Of a stretch of 64,000 nt of DNA, positions 23,569 to 36,425 are shown one piece after another. The translations under genes and the position numbers were made by a program. Positions within the stretch are counted from its first letter, which is position 1. Each line of letters starts with the position of its first letter. The notes beneath the pieces were generated by a model, which was not told the origin of the DNA, made no database searches, and was given only the letters and a program-made list of their open reading frames with translations. The DNA comes from Piper betle (Eukaryota > Streptophyta > Magnoliopsida > Piperales > Piperaceae): NCBI GenBank assembly GCA_033002965.1, contig JAURVB010014466.1, positions 42,567-106,566 on the forward strand. Direction: 5' to 3'.

Positions 23569-23573
<5 letters not shown>
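23287..23573 (-). repeat. Pararetroviral leader at the 5' end of the locus
   Basis: Minus-strand leader: short tandem motifs as in the copies near 12 kb, then a degraded primer-binding site (23405-23418), then the untranslated stretch that is also present in the inverted fragment at 12655-12745. It begins directly at the right-hand (TA)n tract. Confidence 0.75.

Positions 23574-23574
<1 letters not shown>

Positions 23575-23611
<37 letters not shown>
23575..23611. repeat. (TA)n microsatellite at the right edge of the viral locus
   Basis: About 37 bp of uninterrupted TA. Viral leader ends at its left side and unrelated AT-rich host sequence begins at its right. Confidence 0.9.
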
Positions 23612-23613
<2 letters not shown>

Positions 23614-24672
23614 CAGTATTGAAGTACATTAATCAACTAAGAGTACACTCTAAATGGTCTAATTGATTGGGATGCCAAATTGAACAAAATTGGAGTTGAA
23701 CTTATATAATAAATAAAAATCTTTTTTACTTAATATTTTAAATCTTAGTTTACATATATAATATCTATTATGAATTCAAATCCGACGTTTGTTAACCAGT
23801 AGTTAGTTGTATGCCTTTACTCTATGAAAGTATTACAAACTTTGGACCTCAAATCCAAGAATTCCTCAGACCCAAATTATATAGGAATTCATTAAAAAAA
23901 TTATTTCGGTCAAAATTTTATAAATAGGATATATTTTATTAATTAATATAATTTACTCTTATTAATAAAAGGGAACCCAATGCTGGTATGAAATTAAAAG
24001 TAAAAGAACTAGCTAATTAAAATATAATAAAAATAAAATAAATTATAATTAGTATGTATCTTTAAAATTAGAACCCAATCTATAAGTATTTATGCGATTA
24101 TTATCGAAAATGAGATAAGAATAAGAATTCATAAATAAAATAACGATTTATCATTAAAATATATGTAATTATTATCTATTTTATTATTAAATAAAATAAA
24201 AATAAAAATTTATTTTTATAATTAGAGTCTATTTTTAATATATCCCAAGTGCGGTCTAATGAATAGGCACGTGCATCACTCTATCTTATTTTATTTATTT
24301 ATATATATTTTAACAAGTGAAAAATACGTTACATCCCATGTTACAAAATAAAATAAAATAAAATAAAAATGAAAGGGTTCAAAATTGGGCCATACCTACT
24401 AAGAGACCAACACCTAATGTCCGGGGCCCAGGCTAGCGGATAATGCGCACAAAAAACGAACACCACCCCTTTGGGCCACTCCCATCCCATCCCCCGACGG
24501 CGCACCCGCGTCCGCACCCGGCGCACGCAGACAATCCCAGCCTTCTCTCATCCAATACTTTCCCTCCACCTGTCCCCATTCCAGTGCACCTGACCCCCTT
24601 TAAAAATCTCCATACGCCCATCCTGTAATCCGCCCGCGGCGTACGCCACCTCTGCATCCGGGCTCGGCGGCG
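23612..24672. other. AT-rich intergenic sequence and transporter gene upstream region
   Basis: 23612-24400 is AT-rich with no coding frame, including an (AAAAT)-type run near 24345-24368. 24430-24672 becomes GC-rich and is probably the promoter-proximal region and 5' leader of the transporter gene. The minus-strand ORFs here overlap exon 1 and I regard them as shadows. Confidence 0.5.
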
Positions 24673-27600
24673 ATGGCGGCGAAGGCGGCGGAGGAGGAGA
24701 GGGAGGCGGAGTTTTTCATGGTGGAGTCGGAGTCGGATGCGGAGGGCGGCGCGGTGGAGGAGGTTGGGAGCAGCGATGAGGAAGGGGGCGTGGCTCGCTC
24801 CCGCTCCCCGCGCTCTTCCCCGTTCTCGTCTCGGCAATGGCCGCAGAGCTACACGTATGGCCTTTTCCGCTATTTCTTGCTTATTCTCATTATGCCTGGT
24901 TTTTATACTTGTTTCGGATTGAGCTCGGAGTTGTTTAATGGAGGTTTGCAAGTATACGACTGTGGGATGATAGCAGACAAGTTTTGTCATTTCCCGCGGA
25001 GTTTTAGCTTTGTTGATTGAGCTGTTTTGGTGGCGTTTCGATCATTCGACGAGGTATAGAGTATACAGCATGCGTGATCATGGTTGTGGTTAATGGTTAT
25101 AACACTTAGAATCAAATTAATCGTTGTGCAGTTGTACAGAATGTTCAGATATGCATCTAATCATAGCCTGCACGATCAAAGAAGTGTACAGTTGGCTAAT
25201 ATAGATTGTAGGTTGGGGAAATGGATGCTACTATTTTGTTTGTTGGAGGTGGGAGTGTTGTATCTGTGACAAACTATTCGGTTCACTTTGTTTGTAGCTA
25301 GCCATAACTCTCATGATCAATTCACTGTGTGATTGGATGTCATAGATTGGAGACTGGTGAAATCAATGCTACTGCTCTTTTGAACTATGTTTTTGTGTTC
25401 ATAATAAGGATTCTTAGGATCTCTGTTTGATTTTCTTTGCAAGAATTGTACCTTTTTAAGTGTTTGCTGATAAGATTCTGTGCAGGAACTTCACTGAGGT
25501 TTTGAGGGGTTAATGATTTCCTTATGGTTTATGAGGGTTGCTGTTTGTTCTGGACTGTGCTTATTATTATTTTTACTCTGCACTTGAACAGGGAATCGAT
25601 AGATTCATACACAATTACTGCATCACCTAATTTTGGAAGTTTTCGACAGTTACCTGGCACAAGATACTCAAGTATTGATATATGTAGAAGTGGACAGGAT
25701 TTGGCCCCATCTTTACCTACAGTAGTGGATAATAATGGGCTTTCTAAGCAAACAACGGAAGAGGAGCTAAGTAAACCTTTAATTTATCAGTCAGGGGTTG
25801 AAAGCTTCGTCCACTCACAAACATCTGGTGAAGTATATATTGGTCATGGATGCAGCTTCACCCAGACTGTGTTTAATGGTATTCTGTCTTTATCTTGGTT
25901 GCTTTGTTGGGTCTCTCAATTAAATACAATTCACTTTTGTTGATAACTTGACTCACAACTTCTTCATTTTTCACCGTTAGGAGTAAACGTATTAGCTGGT
26001 GTTGGACTTCTTTCCACACCATTTACTGTAAAGGAGGCTGGGTGGGCAAGTTTGGGGTTAGTAGTACTTTTTGCTGCTGTCTGCTGCTACACAGGTGTTC
26101 TTCTCAAATACTGTTTTGAGAGTAGGAAAGGAATTTCCAGTTATCCTGATATTGGAGAGGCCGCATTTGGAAGATTTGGGCGCCTATTTGTTTCTGTGAG
26201 TGCTCTGAAAATTACGTTAGCAGGATACATTTAAACAAAATAAATAGTAGTAAGCAATTTAATGACGCAAGTACTAGCAAGTATTTTTACTTTATCTTTC
26301 TTCATCCACTCTTTCCTGTTTGCTTGGAAATTAAAATCATCACTTTTAAGTCACAAAGATAAAATATCATGCATTTATCTACTTTAATTGCATTGCTTCC
26401 AGCAAGCTACAAAAACATTGCTCTTATGAAAATGAGTATAATTTGTTCTTGAAGATTAGAATATTTTGATATTTTATATTAATCAGTTTTTCTAACTGAT
26501 GTATTTTTTCAATTTATGCAGATTGTTTTGTACTTGGAATTGTATGTAAGTGAAGTGCAAACTCATATACGATGGTGTGATAAATAGTGATTTGGTATCT
26601 TTAGGGATTTGACAGCATACTTCGGCAAAAGTTAAGTTGCTTACCAAGTTGGATGTTTCAATTGTGCAGTCATATTGTGTGGAATTTATCATACTTGAAG
26701 GGGATAATCTTACAAGAATGTTCCCACGGACCTCTCTGGATTTTTTGGCTTTCATATCGACGCAATTCACTTTTTTGGCATGTTGACGGCTCTTCTTGTT
26801 CTACCAACTGTTTGGTTGAAAGATCTCCGTGTTATATCATACCTCTCAGGTTGCTTGACGTTTTGCAATTAGACAACGCTGCAGAACCATTTAATAGTTG
26901 GTGGCTCACTGTTGTTCTATTCTTTCCTCATAATTGCAGTTACAGGAGTAGTGACCACTCTTTTGATATCTATTTCTCTGATATTTGTCGGAACGGTGGA
27001 TGGAGTTGGATTTCACCGGACTGGTCCAATTGTGAAATGGAGTCGTATACCATTTGCAGTTGGAGTCTATGGATTTTGCTACTCTGGGCATTCAGTCTTC
27101 CCAAACATATACCAGTCAATGTCAGATAAGACAAAATTCAACAAGGCATTAATAGTTTGGTACGTAATATTGTGCGGAGGCATTTGAAAATTACTTCTTG
27201 TTTCATTTTTGGCATTAAACATGTTATCTCCTATTGCTTTTAGTTTTGCATTGTGCACTGCAATATACGGTGGAGTTGCAGTTATGGGATTTCTAATGTT
27301 TGGCGAACGGACATTATCTCAAATAACTTTGAACCTGCCTAAACATTCAATATCTTCTAAGATAGCACTGTGGACAACTGTGAGTTTTGCAGCTCATCAT
27401 GGTTGTATTTACTTTGACATATACTTTCTAAATGTTAGTAACCTAATCTATGGTTTTGACTTCCATTTCAGATCATCAATCCATTTACCAAGTATCCTTA
27501 CGTGTGCATACTTGCCCTTAACACTCTAGTCATCCAAGGAGTTTCTTCTTGTTTGAGTGTACTTGGAATGGTTACTTATACAATAGTTATGTAGGCTCAT

Positions 27601-29184
27601 GTTGTTTTGTAAGGGGGCATTAGTCTTCTGATTGATGTTAAGGTTACGGATTGACCCTAACTTTTGTCAGATATGCTTTATTAATGAATCCATTGGCCCG
27701 GTGCTTGGAAGAGCTGATTCCAATGAGACCGTCAAGTGAATGTTTGTTCTCTATGGCCCTTAGGACTGGGCTGGTTATTTCAACTGTTTGTGTTGCCTTT
27801 CTGCTTCCATTTTTTGGTAAGGATTAACTTCCAGCTATTACAATTTTCGATCATTATGAAGCTAGCTCTCATGATAGTCATTTTCAAATTGGATTGGGCG
27901 ATTTTTGGTTTGTGTCGGATTAGGAGAGAAAAGCTGTTATCTTCAATCAGCACATCTTCTTCAGAGATGTGTTCCTTTGATGTTGATATTACTAGGATTG
28001 CTAGTTACCCAGGCCTTGTTAAGTTGGAGAACTGACTCGAGATTAAACCAATTTGAAACAGTTTATTTTTATTATTTCTTCATTGCTCAGTATTTTTGGT
28101 GCCTTCTATGGTTGAGGAGGAGTTCAAGCTTTGAATGTTTTTTCTTTGGGTAAATATTTCTTTGTATATTCATTTTACCTATGCCGTTATTACTTGTCAA
28201 ATCCGCCCTTCAAGTTTTACGTATTTTTAAACCATTAATGCCCCTTGAATAAAAAACCCAAGTGGAGTTCATGTGAGGTCGAATGCCAATCAGAGATAAG
28301 AAATAGTTTATCAATTGAGAAGCATTATTGTCAAAAAAATACTGTTAGATTTATTTATGATGAGGCATTAGATAATCAGTACATAGATTCTATTCTGTGG
28401 GCAATTTTGTCTTAAGTTTAATTGTGAAGCATTAATGTTCAACTAGCTTTGTATCTGGATTTTTAAATTGTTTATGATATTTTCCCCATATTTTGAACCC
28501 CTCTTCATATTAAGTTTGTTTAAGTGATCATTTGTGTAATATCTTGATCTTACAGGCCTTGTGATGTCTTTGATTGGTTCCCTCCTCAGCATACTTGTGG
28601 TAAGCAGTCACACTGTATTAGGCAATAATGTGTTAGTGTGCTAGACCATTATTATCAATTGACTAGTGTCTAAAATGGCGAAATGGATTTGAGCTGCAAG
28701 CTCAACTTGAAATTGAACATCATATAAGGTGCCAATTTCTTGTTTTTAGCCCTCTGATTTAAAAGTATCTCATCTAAAAGCAGATCTGTAGATGGGTTTT
28801 ATGCATCCCTTAAGAATGGATCTCGGAATACCTCTTGTTGTTTGTATATGATTACTGTTAGTTTTAAAATGGATGCACGAGTCATTTTTTTGTTCGGTTT
28901 TTTTTGTTAGGCGGTAATAATTCCTGCACTCTGTTACTTAAAGGTAGCAAGGAAGAAAGCGGCTTCTTATCAGGTGATTTTAGAAGTTTAGTTTACGTCT
29001 GAAATGCGATATAAGTGAATGATGATTCCTTATGTGCAAACTTTTTAGAACACAATTGAATCGCAGCCTCACTTTGCTTCATTTGCAGGTGCTTCTAAGC
29101 GTCACAATTCTTGGATTGGGCGTTGTCAGTGCTCTCTTGGGTACATACTCCTCAATTGTAGGAATTATTGAAGAAAAGAAATGA
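24673..29184 (+). CDS. AVT1-type vacuolar amino-acid transporter, 12 exons
   Basis: Exons: 24673-24854, 25592-25878, 25981-26195, 26522-26545, 26670-26849, 26940-27159, 27244-27379, 27472-27491, 27671-27816, 28556-28599, 28911-28973, 29089-29184. All introns are GT-AG and all phases agree. The protein of about 537 residues fits the AVT1 branch of the amino-acid/auxin permease (AAAP) family, proton-coupled carriers of the tonoplast. It has an acidic serine-rich N-terminal tail, then membrane segments including [44 protein letters not shown] and [15 protein letters not shown]. Exon 5 is one base short: the T run at 26741-26746 has six T where seven would keep the frame. The rest of the exon is conserved in the next frame. 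Sequencing error or a recent mutation. Confidence 0.9.
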
Positions 29185-29247
29185 AACAAGTGGTACTTAA
29201 GCTTGGAGATCATCGTCATTTATCCTTCCACCGATCTGTTATTTATG

Positions 29248-32200
29248 ATAAAAAAGTTTCATGTTTCCAGCATTGATCGATTATAGTTCTATATGTAAAT
29301 TGCTTACATTATTAGTCTTTGTAGTAACATGTTTAGCAAACGGATTTATTAGAAGTTTTTGATTTGCTAAAGAGGATTATTGGTCATTACCTATGCTTGG
29401 AACTCCTATTTTCTGTCTAGCCAATGCCATCTTTGTGACCTCATTGGATTAATTTGGTTGATTGGTTTTTAATTGTTATTAATATACATGAAGAAATCCA
29501 CTTCTATTTTGACTTACTTTCTCTTATAAAAAAGTTTCATGTTTTTGACATTGACCGATCATAGTTTCATTGATCGATCATAGTTTTATATGTAAATTAC
29601 CTGCATTAATAATCTTTATACTTACATACTTAGCAAATAGATTCATTAGAAGTTTTTTATTTGCTAAAGAAGATTATTGGTCATTGCTTATGGTGGGAAC
29701 TTTTGCTAAAGAAGTTTATTGGTCATTGCTTATGGTGGGAACTCTTGACAATGTCAATCTTTGTGACCTCATAGATTAATTTGTTTTATTGGTTTTTAAT
29801 TATTATTAATATACATGCAAAAGTCTACTTCTATTCTGACTTATTTTCTCCTATAAACAAATTTTATGCTTTTATCGTTGATCGATCATAGTTTTATATA
29901 TAAATTGCCTACATTATTAGTTTTTTAAGTGACATGCTTAGTAAATGGATTCATTAGAAGTTTTTGATTTGCTAAAGAAGATTATTTGTCATTGCCTATG
30001 TTGAGAACTCCTATTTTCTATCCTGTTAATGCTATCTTTGCGACCTCATGGATTAATTTTGTCGATTGGTTTTTAATTATTTTTAATATACACGAAGAAA
30101 TCCACTTCTACTCTGACTCATTTTCTTTTGTAAAAAGTTTCATATTTCGTGCATTGATCGTTCATAGTTTTATATGTAAATGGCCTACATTATTAGTTTA
30201 TATAGTTACGTGCATAGCAAATGAATTCATTAGAATTTTTTAATTTGCTAAAGAGGATTATTGGCCATTGCCTTGGCCGGTAATTCCTATTTTATGTGCT
30301 GCCAATGTCATCTTTGTGGCCTCATGGATTAATTTGATTGGTTGGTTTTTACTTGTTATTAATATACACGAAGAAATCTACTTCTATTTTGACTCATTTT
30401 CTCCTATAAAATTTTTTTATACTTCAAGCATTGATCGATCATATTTTTATATGTAAACTACGAGCATTATTAGTCTTTATAGTTACATGCTTAGCAAATG
30501 GATTTATTAGAAGTTTTTGATTTGCTAAAGAGGATTATTGGTCATTGCCTATGGTGGGAACTCCTATTTTCTGTCCTACCAATGCCATCTTTACGACCTA
30601 ATAGATTAATTTGGTTGATTAGTTTTTAATTGTTATTAATATAAATGAAGAAATGTACTTCTGTTCTCACTCATGTTCTCCTATAAAAAACTTTTACATT
30701 TCCAGCATTGATCGATCAAAGTTCTTTATGTAAACTGTCTACATTATTATTCTTTTCAGTTACATAAATTGTCTACATTATTATTCTTTTTAGTTACATG
30801 CTTAGCAATTGGATTAATTAGAAGTTTTTGATTTGCTAAAGAGGATTATTGGTCATTGCCTATGCTGGGAACTCTTATTTTCTTTCCTACTAATGCCATC
30901 TTTGCGATCTCATAGAATAATTTGGTTGATGGTTTTTAAATGTTATTAATATGCATGAAGAAATGCCCTTCTATTCTGACTCATTTTCTCTTATACAAAA
31001 GTTTCATGTTTATAACATTGATCGATCATAGTTCTCTATGTAAATTGCCCACATTATTAGTCTTTGTGGTTACATGCCTAACAAATGAATTCATTAGAAG
31101 TTTTTGATTTGCTAAAGAGGCTTAGTGGTTATTGCCTACGCTGGGAACTCCTGTTTTCTTTCCTGCCAATGTCATCTTTGCGACTTCATGGATTAATTTG
31201 GTTCATTGGTTTTTAATTGTTATTAATATACATAAAGAAATCGACTTTTATTTTGAATCATTTTCTCCTATAAAAAGTTTCATGTTTGCAACATTGATCG
31301 ATCATAGTTCTATATGTAAACTGCCTGCATTATTGGTCTTTATAATTACATGTTTAGTAATGGATTCATTAGAAGTTTTTGATTTGTTAAAGAAGATTAT
31401 TGGTCATTGCCTATACTGTGAACTCCTGTGTTATGTCCTGCCATTGTCATATTTGCGACCTCATGGACTAATTTTGTTGATTGGTTTTTAATTGTTATTA
31501 TTATGCATGCAAAAATCAACTTTTATTCTAACTCATTTTCTCCTTTAAAAAAGTTTCATGTTTCCAGCATTGATCGATCATAGTTCTATATGTAAACTGC
31601 CTACATTATTAGTCTTTGTGGTTACATTCTTATCAATGAATTCATTAGAAGTTTTTGATTTGCTAAAGAAGATTATTGGTCATTGCCTATGCTGAGAACT
31701 CTTATTTTCTGTCTTGCTAATGCCATCTTTGCGACCTCATGGATTAATTTGGTTGATTGGTGTTTAAATGTTATTAATATACATGATGAAATCCACTTCT
31801 ATTCTGACTCATTCTCTCCTATAAAAAATTTTATGTTTACCGCATTGATCGATCATAGTTTTATATGTAAACTGCCTACATTTTTAGTCTTTTTAGTTAC
31901 ATATTTAGCAAATGGATTCATTTTGATTTGGTGAAGAAGATTATTGGTAATTGCCTATGTTGGGAACTCTTGTTTTCTGTCTAGCCAATGCCATCTTTGC
32001 GACCTCATGGATTAATTTGATTGATTGGTTTTAAATTGTTATTAATATACATGAAGAAATCCAATTCTATTATGACTCATTTTCTTCAATAAAAAAGTTT
32101 TATGTTTCCAACATTGATCGATCATAGTTCTATATGTAAACTGCATGCATTATTAGTCTTTATAGTTACATGTTTAGTAAATGGATTCATTAGAAGTTTT

Positions 32201-33895
32201 TGACTTGCTAAAGAGGAATATTGGTCATTGCCTATACTGGGAACTCCTATTTTTTGTCCTGCCAATGCCATCTTTGCGACCTCATGGATTAATTTTGTTG
32301 ATTGGTTTTTACTTGTTATTAATATATATGAAGAAATCCACTTCTACTTCGACTCATTTTCTCCTGTAAAAAAGTTTCATGTTTCATGCATTGATCATTC
32401 ATAGTTCTTTATGTATATTTCCTACATTATTAGTCTTTATAGTTACATGCATAGCAAATGGATTCATTAGAAGTTTTTGATTTGCTAAAGGGGATTAATG
32501 GCCATTGCCTTGGTTGGTAATTCCTATTTTATGTGTTGCCAATGCTATCTTTGTGACCTCATGGATTAATTTAGTTTATTGGTTTTTAATTGTTATTAAT
32601 ATACATGAAGAAATCTATGTCTATTCTTATTTTCTCCTATAAAAAAGTTTCATGCTTCAAACATTGATTGATCATAGTTCTATATGTAAACTACCATTAT
32701 TAGTCTTTGTAGTTACATGCTTAGTAAATAGATTTATTAGAAGTTTTTGATTTGCTAAAGAAGATTATTGGTCATTCCCTATGCTGGGAACTCTTGTTTT
32801 CTGTCCTTCTAATGTCATCTTTGTGACCTCATGGATTAATTTGGTTCATTGGTTTTTAATTGTTATTAATTCATTAGAAATTTTTGATTTGCTAAAGAAG
32901 ATTACTGGTGATTGCTTATGCTGGGAACTCATGTTTTCTGGCCTGCCAATGTCATCTTTTCGACCTCGTGGATTAATTTGGTTCATTGGTTTTTAATTGT
33001 TATTAATATATATGCAAAAATCCACTTCTAATCTGACTCATTTTCTCTTGTAAACAACTTTCATGTTTCCAGCATTTATCGATTATAATTCGATATGTAA
33101 ACTACCAGCATTATTAGTCCTTTTAGTTACATGCTTAGCAAATGGATTCATTAGAAGTTTTTGATTTGTTAAAAAGGATTATTGGTCATTACCTATGGTG
33201 GAAACTCATATTTTTTGTCATGCCAATGTCATCTTTGCGACCTCATGGATTAATTTGATTCATTCATTTTAAATTGTTATTAATATACATGAAGAAATCC
33301 ACTTCTATTTGGACTCATTTTCTTCAATAAAAATGTTTAATATTTCCAGCATTGATCGATCATAGTTCTATATATAAACTACATGCATTATTAGTCTTTT
33401 TAGTTACATGCTTAGAAAATGGATTTATTAGAAGTTTTTAATTTGCTGAAGAGGATTATTGGTTATTGCCTATGCTGGAAACTCCTATTTTCTGTTCTGC
33501 CAATGCCATCTTTGCAACCTCATGGATTAATTTAGTTTATTAGTTTTTAATTTTTATTAATATATATGAAGAAATCTATTTCTATTCTGACTCATTTTCT
33601 CCTATAAAAAAATTTCATGCTTAAAGCATTGATCGATCCTAATTCTATATGTAAACTACTTGTATTATTAGTCTTTATAGTTACATGCTTAGCAAATAGA
33701 TTAATTAAGATTTTTAATTTATTAAAGAAGATAATTGTCATTGCCAATGCTGGGAACTTCAGTTTTCTATCCTACTAATGCCATCTTTACGACCTCGTAG
33801 ATTAATTTGGTTGATTAGTTTTTAATTGTTATTAATATATATGAATAAATCCACTTTTATTCTGACTCATTTTTTCTTATAAAAAAGTGTTTGGT
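29248..33895 (+). repeat. Tandem array of about 277-bp monomers (satellite-like)
   Basis: About 16 copies. The landmark cattgatcga (or a near match) recurs at about 29271, 29568, 29876, 30152, 30429, 30706, 31016, 31292, 31568, 31843, 32112, 32389, 32662, 33073, 33350 and 33627. Spacing is mostly 275-277 bp; the few longer steps hold small internal duplications (for example about 29690-29745 and 30730-30795) or a truncated extra unit (about 32870-32990). The array starts about 64 bp after the transporter stop codon and ends abruptly near 33895. Stretches of 60-119 codons stay open in individual monomers, but their frames shift between units and I do not call them genes. Confidence 0.92.
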
Positions 33896-36425
33896 GAAAC
33901 GTTGGAGCATTCTACTCATATATTCCATTCAAAGATTACACAGCCACCGTTTTAAGTAATGTTCTGGCCCTCAAAGCTAGGTTAATTTGTTCTAAGCAGG
34001 TGCAAGTGCAAGTGCAACTTGCAAGCAAGTTTTAAACTGGGCACGTACAGGCCAAAGCCAAACAGTCCTCTCGTGACAGATAAATATAGAACAAAGGTTC
34101 TTTTAAAGGTTTTGATTAACCAATCTGTTGTTTACTTCTGTAGAGTGTGGGCATTTTTTAACCTGAATTGCCAAAGTGTGCAAGCAACGCAGAAGCACAA
34201 CCTTCAAACTTTTTGCTTGAAGCCAGTCTTTTTCATGGAGGATGTTGCACCAGTGCATTAGAGATTCTAATTTTAACACCAAAAAGGTAGAGCCTCGGGG
34301 TTGGTGGGGGCATGCCCAACCTGATCCTCAGACTGGTATCCGATTCTGAAGTCTGAAAAGCTGTCCAATTCCCCACCTTTTCTCCCCTAGCATGGAATCT
34401 GTGAGAGAGGAAAGACATGACCATCTGCCTTTCCAAAGCCTCCTTGATAAAAACATTCAATGGTCTCCCCACCATATCCTTTGGTTTTTACTTTAACCCT
34501 ATATTGCCAACTTTGGTTAAAATTTGTTTTTTTTTTACTCAAGCCAAACTTTCCTTCTTGCCTTGCAGCCTTGTGGAGAGCATGCTTTGGTTCTCTGGCT
34601 CCTTTTCTTTTTTGTATGTCTGGTCAGCCCAGCATGCTGGCAAGAGGGAGGAGACTGAACACTATATTCAAAGGTGGCAGCTTTTTGCAATTATAACTCA
34701 ACTCAGAAGCAACGTCTATTTGCATGGGAAAACGAATCCTTTGGCGTTGCTAACTACTCAGAGAATCTGCTACGTGGAATAGAGATGCTAGGCCAGCGCT
34801 TCTATGACCCGGTTAGTTACACGGTTGAATATAGTAAACCAGTGACATAACAAAGTGGTTTACAATCTTATCATTCACTTTTGGAAGCATGGGTTTTCTT
34901 TAATATTGTATGAGTTGAATCTTCTGAAAAGATGGGATTTGCCCTCTGATGGGTACTAGTTGTTTCACATGCAATTAGCTAATCTAAATCGTCTATTAAG
35001 TGGCCTGCAATGACCCTAATGCTATTTATTCCTATCAAAAGATTTTAGCATCATTTGGCACAAGTTAAACACAAACCCGTTTCTGGGAAAGACTTGTGAT
35101 GTTTGGTAGTAATATTGACAAATTTCATCCTCAAAGTTTCATTTGCTTTTAGCTTTCAATGTATATGAGGATCAAAGTTTGCTCTGTTTTTGGACAAAGT
35201 AAACTTTTGGAGAAGTGTGGTGTTAATTGGGAAAAGTAAACAGTATCATGCTCGAGAAAGGAGGTTGGAGAGGCAAAAGTTGAAGAGGAGAAGTCATGGA
35301 CTAGCTTGAAGCAACCTTTTCTCACTTTTTATCCGCATCACACGAGTCCTTGCTTGTGACCATCCATTCCAACATAATATCAACAATCAAAAACAAAAGT
35401 TAAAAAAGAAAATAACAATCAATGGGTGGTTTGCTGAATCGATTTTGATAACAATGATGAACTAGTTGGTGCATGGTTCTTATTTTTGAAACAGGGTTTG
35501 AATCAACCAATGGAAAACGATGATGGAAACATGGAGAGACGCGTAAAGTGAAGAGATCGCGTGGGTCATCTTTTTCTCTGGGCGAAGGGAAGAAGAACGC
35601 GCGACACGATTTCTTTCCGCCTGCTTTCTTTCTTTCAATGCTTGAAAAGTAGTGCAGAAAAAGGTCGATCGAGAGAGAGAGTGTGTGTAGGAAAGAGCTG
35701 GCGTACGAAAAGCAATATTTGGGAGATGAATGATGACAACTTCCACAACGTCTCAAATCTTAAGAATCGGTCTTCACCTACAAAAGCAAAAAGCGTGACA
35801 AGAACTGCAATTTTTCCTGCTCTGATTTCAATCGAAAGGTAAGTTTGTTGTGTGTTTAACAGCTTCCAATGGATGAAAACAGCTCCGGTTAAAGTGTTAA
35901 ACGACCCACGTGCTAAAATTTAACACAAAAAAACATACCCAGATCCATGAGCTGTCCCTCTTTTTATGCTAGTTTGTGAAATTGTTCATTCATCTTCTTA
36001 GTCCATGCATCTCAGATTCTCTCTTACTGTTTCGATCTTCCTCGTTATCATCATCATCATCGTTGATTTATTGTTGTCGTAGCAGGGCCCGGTACAACCG
36101 ATCAATGAAAAGCAGGTGGTCATAATCCTGCATGCTGCTCATCTTCACGCCCAGAAGAAAAGGTGTGCAAAAAGTCGGGACACCGAGCAAAAGTATCACT
36201 TTGTGCTTGTACGATCGAACAAGCCTATTGGGCAAGCATCAATTTCTGTTTCTAGCTTCTACGAAAACAAAAAATGGATTCTTTGATCACCAGTTGAATC
36301 AGCTTGCAAAGATTGATTGAAGCTTGCAAAGGTTGAAGCTTTCTTTGATCAAGTATTGTTTCTGGGAAGGGGAAGATGGTACTTAGATTGAATTGAGAAG
36401 TTTTTGGGAGAGATTGGATCGGAGA
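33896..36425. other. Region between the satellite array and the SMAX1-like gene
   Basis: No coding frame I can assign. 35540-35720 has a purine-rich stretch with GA and GT runs that may be the leader of the downstream gene. A possible 5'-UTR intron runs from a donor-like aaggtaagtt at about 35837 to an acceptor near 36085 (gtcgtagcag); this is inference from the splice motifs alone. ORFs at 34019-34782 show no known domain. Confidence 0.4.

Larger units (their letters stand above)
11943..23573 (-). mobile_element. Endogenous pararetrovirus (Caulimoviridae), rearranged and decayed
   Basis: Minus-strand remnants appear in the order expected of a plant pararetrovirus: movement protein, coat protein, zinc knuckle, aspartic protease, reverse transcriptase, RNase H, a second ORF, a pregenomic promoter and a leader with a Met-tRNA primer-binding site. 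There is no integrase domain. A single large polyprotein frame followed by a separate second ORF, together with (TA)n flanks, resembles the florendovirus group, but the genus is inference. Every frame is broken by stops, so the copy is not coding-competent. A solo LTR (19122-22043) splits it between movement and coat protein; without that insert about 8.7 kb is viral. Leader sequence is present several times in both orientations at the left end. Confidence 0.88.

Noticed and set aside
11943..23573. Intact or activatable viral genome
   Set aside because: Every coding region has several stops or frame breaks, key active-site positions are changed, and a 2.9-kb LTR interrupts the polyprotein.
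29248..33895. CRISPR-like array or family of small membrane-protein genes
   Set aside because: Monomers of about 277 bp without spacer/repeat alternation in a plant nuclear context are a satellite. Frames shift between monomers.
36393..36425. Upstream in-frame ATG giving an extra MRSFWERLDRR leader for the SMAX1-like protein
   Set aside because: The family begins at the next methionine (MRA.LSTIQQTLT), so the upstream codons are taken as leader.
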